NCBI GenBank assembly: GCA_008729055.1 | Contig: SDUX01000003.1 | Coordinates: 1,488,001-1,552,000, forward strand | Direction of reading: 5' to 3' | Length of the DNA: 64,000 bases | Source of the DNA: Pyropia haitanensis | Taxonomy: Eukaryota; Rhodophyta; Bangiophyceae; Bangiales; Bangiaceae | In this document: piece after piece, positions 33,777 to 44,443 of the stretch | How the letters are laid out: the number at the start of each line of letters is the position of its first letter | How positions within the stretch are numbered: position 1 is the stretch's first letter | The notes under the pieces: model-generated | The model's input: only the letters and a program-made list of their open reading frames with translations | Databases searched by the model: none | What the model was told of the DNA's origin: nothing | Program-made: the position numbers and the translations under genes

Positions 33777-35965
33777 CTATTCCCAGTCGTCATCGTCGTC
33801 GTCGTCATCGTTCCAGCCGTCTCTTGCAGCGCTGTCGTCTGCTGCAGGCGGCGGCGCTACGCCCACGGCGCCACCAGACGCGGGCGCTCCCGCCAGTGGT
33901 GGCGGTGGGTCGCCGGCCGCGGCCGTTGAGACCCCCGCCGCTGAGCCCGTCGCCGGCGTGACGGCACCGACGGCGGCGGCGGCTGGCGCACCCGCGGGCG
34001 GCGTCGGCTGCGAGACGCCAGCCGCACTCGCAGCGACCGTCGCTGCGGCTCCCGCCGACGGCGCCGCGGCACCTTCGCCGGCGCCACCACCCGAGCCCGC
34101 AGGAGCTGCAGCGTCGGCAGCCGCCGCCGTGTCAGCGGCCCCCTCGACGGCCGTGGCGGCTACAGCCGCAGGCGTGTCGGTGCTTGGCGCGTCGTCCGCA
34201 CCCCGCCCCTCCACCCTCTCCGCCTCCTCTTCCTCATCGTCGTCCGACCAGCCCAGCTCGTCGTCGTCTGCGCCAGCTTCCGCCCCCCCGCCAACCGCCC
34301 CCTTCGCACCACCCCCAGCTCCGTCCAGCAGCGCTACCCGCCGGCGCTCGTCCGCGGCAAGACGGGAGAGGCGGTAAAAAAGGCGCGCCCAAAACACCTC
34401 CTCCGCAATCTCCCCAGGCACCTTCGCCTCGTACACGGCCGCCACACGTGGGAACATGTCCAGCACCCCCACCGCCTCGTCCTCGTGGTCGTCCAGCGTC
34501 CACTTCTCCGCCGCCTGCCACGCCGACACCGCCGCGTCGCCACCGGGTGGGGGAGACGTGTACGTGGAAGGGTCGCCCTGGATGGCCGCCACCCGCTGCT
34601 GAAAGCGGGTCAGGGGCGCTGCGTTGGGGGGGGGGGGGCGTCTTCGTCCTCCGCCTCATCCTCATCATCAGCGGGCACCCACGCCGCAAGGTTGCCCCAC
34701 AGGCCCGCCGCCCGCACGCCCAAGGTGTTGGACAGACCGGCGAGCGACTGGGACACGCGCGAGATCTCCCCAGCCGCCGCGGCTGCAACAGCCGCGGGCG
34801 TCACAGCCGTGTCACCGTCGGCCGAGGCAGTCGGCTCTGCGCCGCTGCTCTTCTCACCGCTGTCGTCACCACCCACGGCAGCCTCTACATCATAGATGGG
34901 GGCCAATTCCCCGACCGCCACCGCCCCCGAGCTCGCCAGAACCGCCGCCCGAGAGGACCGATTCAGCTCCGTCTCCTCTGCACCTGGCACTGCGACTGGC
35001 GGCCGCGCACCCCCGCCGCCACCATCACCTTCACCGCCAACATCAGCGGCAGCCCCCGCCCCATGCCCGCCCTCCGCCCCCCCATCCAAACCCTCCCCAA
35101 AACCGCTGCCGCCGCTGCCGACGCCGCTGCCCTTGGCGTCACCGCCAGCGCCGTCCCCAGCCTCCCCCCGAGTAGGCCATGCCACCTTCTCCAAAGGCAA
35201 CGGCGATGAGGCGAGCGCTCCCCGCACGGAGCTGGTGAAATTGACTAGCGACTCCTGCGTCGGCACGGCGGGCAGGTGGGAGGACCAGCCAGACACAACC
35301 GACCGCGTCGCCGGTGGCGCCGACGCACCGATCCGCCCGGCCGTGGTCGTCGCAAGGGACCACAAGCTACTCGCGGCGGCGCCGATGGCTTCGTCTAGGC
35401 CCGCGTCCAGGTCCTCGACGGCGCCCCGCAGCTCCGAAAAGGACGGGAAACCGGCTTCGTCGTCGCCACCGGTGGCGCTGCCACCGGAAGCGTCAGTCGC
35501 CGCGCCGCGGTCGGCATCCTCCCCGTCTGCGCCGCCGTCGGCGCCGGCCGCGTCAACGGCGGCGCCGCCAGTCCCAGCGGCGGCCGCGTCTGCCTCGATG
35601 GTGCCACCGCCGAGGAGCGCCTTGCCTTCCTCCCGTTGCACGTTTTCCTCAACATCTGGCCGTTCAGCTGACACGCCTGGCGGGTCAACCGCCCGTCCGG
35701 CTGCCCCCCCACCCGCGGGAGACAAGGACGCCGCCGCGGCCGCACCCACGGGCACGAGCGGAGCGGTGGCGGGGGCCGCACCTCCAGACACACCACCGGC
35801 ACGGCCGCTGTCGATGGTGCCCTGCTTGGTATCGACGCCAGGTGCAAGGGCGGAAGCAGCCGGGACGGAATCGGGCGCGGCGTCGTCGGCAGTCCCCGCC
35901 ACGGCCGCCGCTGCGTCATCGGTCGCGCCGGGTGCGACCGCAACCGCCTCGGCCGGGTCCGTCAT
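33777..35965 (-). CDS. BSD-domain protein with acidic C-terminus
   Basis: The BSD domain (about 34500-34330) reads DMFPRVAAVYEAKVPGEIAE, then EVFWARLFYRLSRL, with the invariant Phe-Trp pair and following basic residues. It is followed by WSDDDEEEEAERVE, a long Ala/Pro-rich stretch and a C-terminal run ending DDDDDDDDWE. BSD domains occur in TFIIH p62, synapse-associated protein SYAP1 and plant DOS2-like proteins. The N-terminal half, from the ATG at 35965 (MTDPAEAVAVAPGATDD), includes LDAGLDEAIGAAASSLWSLA and other amphipathic helices like those of SYAP1-type proteins. The two halves lie in different frames that meet at a 13-G run (34626-34638), where DEDAPPPP continues into PNAAPLTRFQQRVAAIQ. 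I treat this as one gene. It is head to head with the NEMF gene, about 510 bp apart, suggesting a shared promoter region. Confidence 0.75.
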
Positions 35966-36477
35966 GTCGAGAGCTGACGGGCAGCAGCAGAGGTCTGGTC
36001 GCCCACAGCCAAGGGCATCCGAGGAGTTGCGCGCGGGGCGCCCGGTGAGAGGAGGCAAGCAAAAGTGAAAACCGCTCTCCGAAGGCACAGACACCCCTCC
36101 CCGACAGAGGCCCCCTCGCAGCCCACTTGCTGCTTGCAAGTGGGACGGCAAGACTCGCAAGACTGAGCTTACAGTGCTAGCCACACCCAAGTCGGCACAA
36201 ACCGAGAACAAGTTGCACAAGACTTCCGACGTAATTCTGCGTACTCACGCTTCTGGGTAGACAGCGGCAGCGCTGCAGCTATCACCGCGGAGACGTGGAG
36301 CCTTCGCGGTACGGCGCTCGGGAAGGCGAGTCCAACGTGCCCGCGGGGTTTTGTTCAGGCATCGTCCGCAGCATCATCGCCCTGTTGGTGTGTTCCGCGG
36401 AGTAGCTGAGGTCGATTGAGTCTTCCCAGGCGGCGGGAGCACCGTCGTCTTTGTCTTGGAGCGGCAGCCGCGGCATT

Positions 36478-39400
36478 ATGGCAGGCGAGGCGGCGCCCGC
36501 CGCTGAAGCCGTCGCCATGCCCGCCGCTGCTGACGTTGCGCCCCCTGCTGTCCGGGATGGTGGTAACCCCAAGCCCGCCAAGGCAGCCAAGCCCGCCGGC
36601 GCTGGCGCGGTCAAGACCCGCATGTCCGTACTCGACATCCGTACGCAGGCGCACAGCCTTCGGCGGCGCCTGACTGGTGGGCGAATCGTCAACATTTACG
36701 ACGTCAACGCGCGCACCTACCTCTTCAAGCTCAATGTGCCGCCCCGCTACGATTCCGCGGGCGTAGTGGAGCCGTCCTCGGGTGGTGGGGGAGGGGCAGG
36801 GTTTGCTGAGCCCCCTCTACCTGCGGGTTCTGAGAGTGGCGGCGCGGCAGCAGGGGCGGCGTCTGGAGCGGGAGACGAGCTGGATGTGGCGGAAGAGGAG
36901 GCGGCAGCCCCCAGCCCCCCCCCCGCGGCTGCCACCGCGGCGCTGGCCGCGCCCGAGGTGGCCACCACGGAGGGCGGCTGGGTCAAGACCACCCTGCTGG
37001 TCGAGTCGGGTGCGCGCCTGCACACGACCCGCTACCGCCGGGAAACGGCGTCGCTGCCGTCTGCCTTTACCCTCAAGCTCCGCAAGCACCTCCGCACGCT
37101 GCGCCTGTCCGACGTGTCCGTGCTTGGCGACGGGGACCGGGTGGTGGAGCTGGTGTTTTCCGCGGCGGGCGTGCCCGCAGCGCGGCTGATTCTGGAGCTC
37201 TACTCTGCGGGCAATGTGATTCTCACCGACGGCGGTCGCACCATCCTGGCGCTCCTCCGGCCGTACACGGTAAACCCGCCGGCGGTGCCGGGCGCGCCGG
37301 GGCCGCCGCCAGAGCCTGTGGTGGTTGGCCCCCACCACCCCTACCCGGTTGCGCACGCACGCGACGCGCCACCCGTGACGCTCGAGGTGATCACGTCGGC
37401 GCTGGCCGCGCCGCCGGCACCCGTGGCGCCAGCCGATGCTGCCGAGGCGGCGGCGGCGGCGGCGCCGGATCCGGCCGCCGCTGCCGCGGCCGCGGCTGCC
37501 GAGGAGGCCGCCCGTGCAAAGCTGCCGGACCGCGCCCGCCGCGCGGCCGACCGCAAGCGCCGCCGCGCGGCGGCGCAGGCGGCCGGCGCCGGCGACGCGG
37601 ATGACGCGCCGTATGGGGCGCGCAAGGCGCTCGCGCGGCGCCTGTGCCTGGGCCCCCAGCTGGCTGAGCACGCGCTCGCTGCCGCTGGCCTGCCACCCGA
37701 CGCGTCGGTGCGCGCCGCGCGGGAGGTGCTGCCGGCGACGGGTGACGCGCTGCTGGCGGGCGTGCGGCAGGTGGAGCGGCTGCTTGCAGGGGAGGAGGTT
37801 GCCGGCCTTCCGCTTCGTGGGTACCTGTTTGGTGGTGGCCGCGACGGCAGCGCCTACACGGACTTTTCTCCCTACCTCCTCGCCCAGTACACGCAGAGAG
37901 CGGCGGCAGCGGCGGCCTCGGCCGCGGCTGGCGGCGACGATGTCGCGCCGCCCATGACCGTCCATGAGCGATTCGATGACGCCGTGGACGCCTACTTTGC
38001 TGACGTGGAGCAGCGGCGGCAGGTGGACGCCGCAGGCAAGAAGGAGGCGGCGCTGCGCAAAAAGGTGGACAAGCTCACCGGAGAGCTACGTGGCCGGGTG
38101 ACCGCCCTGGATGCGGCTGCGGCGGCGGCGGAGAAGCGGGCGCGTGCCTTGGACGCGGCCGCCGACGAGGCTGACGAAGCGATGGGGGTGGTGCGGTTGG
38201 CCCTGGCGGGGGGGGTGGACTGGAAGGATCTGGGCGGGATGGTGGTGCAGGAAAAGGCGGCAGGCAACCCGGTGGCACAGATCATCCACAGCCTCAAGCT
38301 GGACCGCAACGAGATTGTGCTGATGCTGCCAGACGTTGACGACGAAGGCGAAGAGGCCGAAGAGGACGCGGACGGCTCGGATGAGGACGAAGACGACGAC
38401 GTTGACGACGATGAGCACTCGGATGAGGACGATGGCAGTGACGGCCGCGGTCGCCGGGACAACCGCAGCAAGCAGACCCGCAAGCTGCTGCTCGTGTCGG
38501 TGGACCTGGCTCAGTCGGCACGTGCAAACGCGGCCGCCCACTTTTCTGCCCGCAAGGTGGCGTCGGTCAAACGAGTCACCGCGTCGGCCGCGGCGGCGCG
38601 CACGCTCGCGGCAGCGACGGCCAAGGCCAACGCCGAGGCAACGGTGGCGGCGGCGGCGGCGACGGCCGCTGCCGTACGGGCCTCGCGCCTGCCTGCCTGG
38701 TACGAAAAGTTCAACTGGTTCCTCTCTTCTGATGGGCTGCTGGTGCTGGCCGCCCGCGACGCGGCCCAGGAGGAGCTGCTCCTACGCACCTACCTCGGAC
38801 CTGCCGATGCGTACGTGTCTGCCGACGTGGACAAGACGCTGGCGGTGGTGGTGAAGAACGCTCGGCCGGCGGTAGTGGCCGCCGCGTACGCCGCGTGCGC
38901 AGAGGCGGCAGCCGCTCAGGCGGCGGCAGCGACAGCGGGGGAGGGTGGCCCCAGTGGGGCCGCCGCCGCCGCTGCTGCAGACGCGTCGGCAGCTGCAGCT
39001 GCTGCGCCGGGCTTGGACGACAATGACGACGACGACGACGACGACCTCGACGATGGCGGCACCCGCGCGTCCGAACGCGAGCGCGCCGCCGCCGCTGTCG
39101 AAGCTTCGGACGGTGGCGACGGCGACGGTGGAATGTATCCGCCTCTGCCGCCCGCCACGCTGGCTGCGGCGGGCACGTTTGCGCTGGCACGGTCTTCCGC
39201 GTGGGGCCTCACCGCCGGCGTACCCGCCGCGTGGTGGGTGCCCGCCTCGCAGGTTTCCTGGGAATCCGCGAAGGGCGGCAAGGGTGGTAAAGGCGGCGGC
39301 GGCACCGCTGGCGGGCGTATCGTTGTCAGCGGGGAGAAGCAGTGGCTGCCACCAGCGCCGCTGATCATGGGGATGGGGTTCATGTTTTGTGTGGGGGATG

Positions 39401-40829
39401 GGGACGCCGCCGCGCACCGGGGGGAGCGGGCGGTGCGGGGGGGTGTGGGAGCAACGACGCTGGGTGCGTCGCTGTCCATCCCGTCCGAGGTGTCCTTTGG
39501 CGCAGACGACGATGGGGAGGACGAGGACGCTGGCGGCGTGGGGCCGGGTGTTTCTGCCGACACCGTGGAGGATGGCGGCGCTGGCGTTGCTGGTGCAGAC
39601 GATGAGGATGCCGACGGCCAGCCTGCCAGAGGGGCAGACGGTGGCGACGACGCTGTCGCCGACACGGTTGCAGACGGGACCTCAGTAGCCGCGACCGCTA
39701 CCACTATGGGCGGCGATGGAGCAGCTGAGGCAGACAGCGCCCTTGCGGCAGTCCCTGCGGCTGGCGCTGCACCGGCCGCAGCTGACGCACCGGATGCGGA
39801 AGATGGCGGTGGCCGCCGCAGCCGCGGCAAGGCGGCCAAGGAGAAGCGCGCGAAGAAAAAGGCGGCGGCCGCCGGCGGGGCGGGCGGGGACAAGGGCACC
39901 GACGCCCGGGGCGGGTCGTCGGGTGGTGGCGGCGGCGGCGGCGGCGGCAGCGGCGGCACGACCGGGGCCAAGCCGGCCCCCGCGGTCATCCCCCGTGGCA
40001 AGCGCACCAAGCTCCGGCGGATGCGGCAAAAGTACGGGGACCAAAACGAGACGGAGCGGGCGCTCGCGCTGGCGGTGCTCGGCTCCTCCGAGGTGGCCGG
40101 CTTTGCGCCCGCCGCGCCCGACCCCAACGAGACCGTCACCGCCGCGGCGGCGGCCGCCGCGACGGCGGCCGCGGCGGCGGCGGCGGCCTCGGCCGACGGC
40201 GGCGGCGGCGGCCGCGACGGCGGCGGCGGCGGCGGCGGCGCGGCGGGCGGGAGCGCAGAGGAGGCGGCGGCCGCGGCGGAGCGGGCGGCGCTCGCCGCGC
40301 GCATCCGCGAGCGGCGGGCGGCCAAGGCGGCGGCGCGGGCGGCGGCCCCCCCCAGCGCGCCACCGCCGCCGGCCGCGCGGCGCTGCGTGCCGTCGAGGCC
40401 GCCACCGCCCGCGCGGTCGCGCGGCTCACCGCCACGCCCGCCCGCGGGGATACGCTGCACCACGCGGTGGCGGTCGTTGCGCCGTACGCGACGCTCGCGG
40501 CGTGGCCGTACAAGGTCAAGCTGCTGCCGGGGGCGCTCAAGCGGGGCAAGGCGTACAAGGCGGCGGCCGCCTACTGCCTCCGCACCGCCGAGCGGGACCG
40601 CCCGCCGCGGCGGGCCGAGCGCGACGCGATGCGCGCCGCGCCCGAGGCCGAGGCGGTCCTCGCGCTGCTGCCGGCGACGCGCGTGTCGGCGCCGGGGCTC
40701 AACGCGACGGGGGGGGGCGGCAAGTCCGCCAAGGGGGGGGGGAAGGCTACCAGGGGGGACGCCAAGGCTGCCAAGGGGGGGGGGGGCGGGGGGGGGAAGG
40801 CCGCCGCCAAGCAGGGCAAGCGCAAGTGA
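36478..40829 (+). CDS. NEMF: NEMF/Rqc2 homologue (ribosome-associated quality control)
   Basis: Rqc2/NEMF binds stalled 60S subunits, recruits the Listerin E3 ligase and adds C-terminal tails to the stalled chain. NFACT-N starts MSVLDIRTQAHSLRRRL and continues GGRIVNIYDVNARTYLFKL; the conserved Asp is D53 and the Asp-Arg pair is D220-R221 in LGDGDRVVELVF. An acidic stretch (about 38336-38440) follows the coiled-coil middle. NFACT-R reads WYEKFNWFLSSDGLLVLAAR, later GEKQWLPPAPLIMGMGFMF. NFACT-C reads VVAPYATLAAWPYKVKLLPG and GKAYKAAAAYCL, ending VSAPGLNATG and a Lys/Gly tail. The last domain is in another frame; the switch coincides with an 8-C run (40346-40353). The protein is about 1450 residues, longer than human NEMF (about 1076), through Ala/Gly/Asp-rich inserts and a 45-residue N-terminal extension. 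The start is the first ATG; an upstream TTG is not credible. Confidence 0.93.
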
Positions 40830-41067
40830 CCCCGCGCCACGCGCCGCAGTGTGCCGCGCGGGCGTGGGCGACGCCGCCGGCAGCCGACGGTGGGGCGTCG
40901 GCGGCGGCCGGCGGCGGTGGGGCACAGCCCCGGCCGCGCCGGCGGCGACAGCGGTGGGTCGGTCGGTCGCGCCACCGCCACGCAGGGGTGGCCGCCGTTT
41001 TTTCCCCGCCGCCACGCGCGCGGGTGTACGCCAGCGCGGGACGACCGTTCGACGGGATGGACAGAGG

Positions 41068-41094
41068 TATATAGGGGAAAAAAAAAAAAAAAAA
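41068..41094 (+). promoter_or_regulatory. TATA-like box followed by a 17-A tract
   Basis: TATATA (41068-41073) is followed by GGGG and a run of 17 A (41078-41094), very unusual in this GC-rich DNA. It lies 240 bp after the NEMF stop and 400 bp before the fibrillin start, so it could be core promoter for the latter or 3'-end sequence of the former. Confidence 0.3.
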
Positions 41095-41197
41095 CGGGCG
41101 CAAGATTTGGGGCGACCTCGGTCCGCCCCGTGATCCCCACGGGATCGCCGCCCTCCTGGACCCCACGGCGTGAACGCAGCGCCGAGCTCCCCGCGAG

Positions 41198-41236
41198 GTA
41201 CAGTACCGTACATACACGCAGCGCGGGGCGGCACAC
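41198..41236 (+). promoter_or_regulatory. GTAC-rich module, copy 2
   Basis: Matches 12620-12658 closely: three GTAC units then CATAC, a short GC spacer and GGGGCGGCACA. It is located about 260 bp upstream of the fibrillin start codon. Confidence 0.35.
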
Positions 41237-41496
41237 CCCCTTGGTCTCACCGCCGAGCGGTGCGCCGTCGTCTGCGCTGCTCGCGCACCCGGTTCCGCCC
41301 CCCACCCCCGCCCGCCCGTCCCGCCCACCCCCGGCCCCGCCGTTCCGCCTCGGCCCCTCCCACCATTGCTCTGCCCCGCCTTGTCCGCCCACCCTCCCCC
41401 TCCCCCGTTCGCCCCCCCCCCCCCCCCCTCACCCCTTGCCGCCCGCATCACGCGGCGGCGCCCCCCGGTGCCTCGCCGCCGCCTCCCGCACCCAGG

Positions 41497-42563
41497 ATGC
41501 CCCGGCCGGGGGCGACCGCGTGGGCGCCGCCGCCGCTGCTGCCGCCGCGCGGCCGCCGCCGCGCCGCGGCGGCCGGCCGGCCGGCCGGGCGCCCCCCCCG
41601 CGTCCCCGCCGCCGCCGCCACCGCCGCCCGTGCGGCGCGGCCGCGCATGGCCGCGGCGGCGGACGGCGGCGGCGGGGCGTCCCCCCCCCCCCCCCACGGG
41701 GGAGCGCCCCCCCCGTGGCGGCCGACGCGCGCGTCACGGAGCTCCTCTCGCTCCTCCCCCCCCTCAACGGGTCCGTGTCCCCCTCACGCCGCGCCGCGAT
41801 TGACCGCCTCCTCGCCACCCTCCCCCGCTCGCACACGCCCGCCGACGCGGTGGTTGGCGACGCCCGCCTGGCGGGCGCCTACGACGTGGCGTACGTGTCG
41901 GCGGGTGACGGGGGCACCCCCGCGGGCGGGCGGCTGCGGTCGGGCCTCGGGCGGCTGCTCTTCCCCACCGCCGCGCTCGTGCAGGCGCTGACGCCCGCCG
42001 GGGAGGTGGTCAACGTCGTGCGCTTCCGGCTGCTGGGGCTCCTGCCGGGGCTCCTCCTCCTCGTCGGCACCCTCCGCCGGGCGACCGCCGCGGACCTGCC
42101 CGCGCCGTCCCCGTCGACATCGTCGGCGGCGGCGCGGGCGGTGCTGCCGCCCGGGGCGGTGCACGTTACGTTTGGGCGGCCGCGGCTGGCGCTGGGCGTC
42201 CCGCCGCTGCGGGTGGTGGTGGCGCTCGGCCGGCCGAGCACCGTCGTCCTCGGCACCCCCTACCTGGACGACCGCGTCCGCGTCGGCCGCGGCGGCCGCG
42301 GCTCGTGGTTTGTCTTTGCCCGCCGCGCGGGGGTGGACCCGGCGGGCGTGGAGGGGTGGCCCGCCATTGCCGCCGCCGCGGCGGTGCCGGGCTGGGCGCT
42401 CGCGGCGGTGGGGGTGGCGGCGGTGGGCGCCGTCGCGGCGGCCGCGCCGGCGTGGGTGGCGGGGGGGGTGGCGGCGCTGGTGGCGGCGCTCGCGGTGGTG
42501 CTGCGGGGGGGGGGGAACCAGCGGCAGCCACGGGCGGCGACGCCGACGCCGCCGTCGACGTGA
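41497..42563 (+). CDS. Plastid-lipid-associated protein (PAP)/fibrillin-like, with C-terminal membrane helices
   Basis: PAP/fibrillin proteins are plastid lipocalin-like lipid binders of plastoglobules and thylakoids. The core here reads RLAGAYDVAYVSAGDGG, then RLRSGLGRLLFPTAALVQAL, GEVVNVVRFRLLGLLPG, VHVTFGRPRLALG and YLDDRVRVGRGGRGSWFVF. That last piece matches the plant 'TTYLD..LRI.RG..GNLFV' signature. The ATG at 41497 opens an Arg/Ala/Pro-rich leader (MPRPGATAWAPPPLLPPRG) suited to a transit peptide. Leader and core are in different frames that meet at a 15-C run (41681-41695). After the core there are one or two hydrophobic helices (PGWALAAVGVAAVGAVAAAA and VAALVAALAVVL), unusual for fibrillins and suggesting a membrane-anchored form. 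Confidence 0.8.
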
Positions 42564-43550
42564 GGGTGGACGCAACGGGTGGTGCCAGGGACGGCGGGGA
42601 GGGGGAGAGGGCGATGGTCACCCGCATCCCTTTGGCCGCGTTTTCGGTCAGGCTTGGGGGCTCCCCACCCTGGCGCGCACAAGGAGAGAAGAATGCATCG
42701 ATCCGATGGACCCCCCGGGTAGACGCCCCGCCTGCACCCTCCCTGCGCGCCGTCTCCGCCTTCATGCTCTCTGTTGCACGCCCATCTGCGTCACCCCTGT
42801 GACCCGCGTCGGCCCCCTTTCAGATGTGTGCAGGTTGCTATCCCGGGGGTGCCCCCGCCGTCGAAATCGCTGGCGAGAGCGATACGGGGGGGGAGGGTGC
42901 CGCCCTCGTCCCCAATGGCAGGAGCGCGCTGCACTTGACCCCCTCCCCCCCTCTCGACAGGCCAGCGGCGGTGGGCGGCGGCTGCGGCTGCGGCTGCGAC
43001 GGCGGCGGGGAAGAGGCGATGACACAAAGGTTGTCAAGACAATGGTGGGCGGGAAGGGGGAGGGGACCACTGTCGCTCGCCGCGCCAAGCGGGCGGCGCC
43101 ACCCCGGCGCGGAGCAACTGAACGACCCGCTGGGATGACGACAACGGCATGCCATGCCACGGCACCGACACCAAAAGGGGTGGGCTGTTTGGGGAAAGGA
43201 CGGGCAGAGGTGGCTGGGAGGTGAGGTCGTAGCGAGCGTGGCGACCGTCCTTGACGCCCGCAAGTGGTCTGACTAGTCTCAGGCATAATGGGCGGCCCGT
43301 CGGTCACGTCGCAGACCGAGCGTCTGGTGCATCCTCAGGTGACACTGGGGAGCGGGCAAGTGCCACATCAGTACTATAAACAACGTGAGCAGAGCCACGA
43401 CAAGAAACAGTCACACAAGTCAAACGTGCACACCGCTCGACAAGCGGTGGAACAAAAAACATGAGGGACCAGGAGTCACGGCGACACCCACTATCCTTCC
43501 CCCCCCTCCCCCCCCCCCCCCCCCCCCGCCAACCCTAAAACAGGCGATGC
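42564..43550. other. Intergenic stretch, nothing recognised
   Basis: Contains the 3' ends of the converging fibrillin and cysteine-rich genes. A C-rich run (43500-43527) lies just past the stop of the minus-strand gene, and the 43370-43470 part is AT-richer. No coding region is seen. Confidence 0.4.
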
Positions 43551-44443
43551 TCACCACGGGCGCGGCCCTGCCCAGCAGCACCCCCAGCTCTTCCGCTTCC
43601 AGTCTGGCACCCTGCACTCGCGGCAGCACTTGACCCGCTGGTACCACCACTTCTTCATCAGGCAGCACTGGGCGGTCGTGCCAAACCACCCACAAAACGT
43701 CGGCCGCACAATCCGGCGGGCGATGCGGCCCTTGCGCTCCTTTGGTGCCACGCACACCTGCACGTTGCACCGGCGGTACGTGGCGGGCGCGCGGGAGGCG
43801 CAGCCGCCGCCGCGGTCGCCACACGCCGCCGCGCCCGCGTCGGTGCACCCGGCACACGGCGCGATGCGGGTGCACCGGACGGCCAGCGGGGTGCCGCCGT
43901 CGCCCGCGCGGCGGCCGACGGGGGGCTGCGTGTAGCAGCAGCGGCCGCCGCCCTGGAGCTCAGACGAGTCGAGCGAGCACACCTGCTGGGCGGCGCCAAA
44001 CTCGATCGACGTCTCGCAAAAGCCCATCGACGGGTCGACGCAGCAGAGGTAGGCGGGGATGGCGCCGATATCGTCCGCGGCGGTGGCCCGGTAGGCCGCA
44101 AGGCACGCGGCGGCGTTGGTCGCGGTGGGGGGGGGGGGGGGCGCACCTGGCGGGGCGAGCCACTCGGGACGGCCGCGGGCGGCGGCCGCTCGCCGAGGCG
44201 GGCCCCCCTGCGCAAGGCCGGCGTCGAGGCGGCCGACGTTGGCTGTGTCTTTGGCTCTGTCCTTGGCTCCGTCGGCGGCTTGGCCTTTGGCAGCGTCGTC
44301 GCCGCGGCGGCCGCCGCGGCGGCCGCCGCCGCGCCGCGGCCGCCGGCCTTTCGCTGCGCGGCGGCTGGCGGCACGGCGGCGGCGGCCACCACCACTGCTA
44401 CCACGGCGGCAACGGCAGCCAGCCGGGCACACAGGGGCCGCAT
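43551..44443 (-). CDS. Secreted cysteine-rich protein of unknown function
   Basis: The ATG at 44443 gives a textbook signal peptide: MRPLCARLAAVAAVVAVVVA, then AAAVPPAAAQ. A poly-Ala and Pro/Thr-rich linker (KAKPPTEPRTEPKTQPTSA) follows. The C-terminal domain of about 190 residues is packed with cysteines, including pairs (LCCVD, RCCYTQ, QCCLMKK, KCCREC, GCCW). Examples are AIPAYLCCVDPSMGFCETSI and TFCGWFGTTAQCCLMKKWWY. The many paired Cys suggest a disulfide-rich extracellular or cell-wall protein. Signal and domain are in different frames meeting at a 15-G run (44127-44141); I treat them as one gene. I do not recognise the domain. Confidence 0.6.

Noticed and set aside
38916..41234. Long minus-strand open frame opposite NEMF
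   Set aside because: Composition is Pro/Ala/Ser only and it mirrors the NEMF coding frame; GC-rich codons leave antisense frames open.
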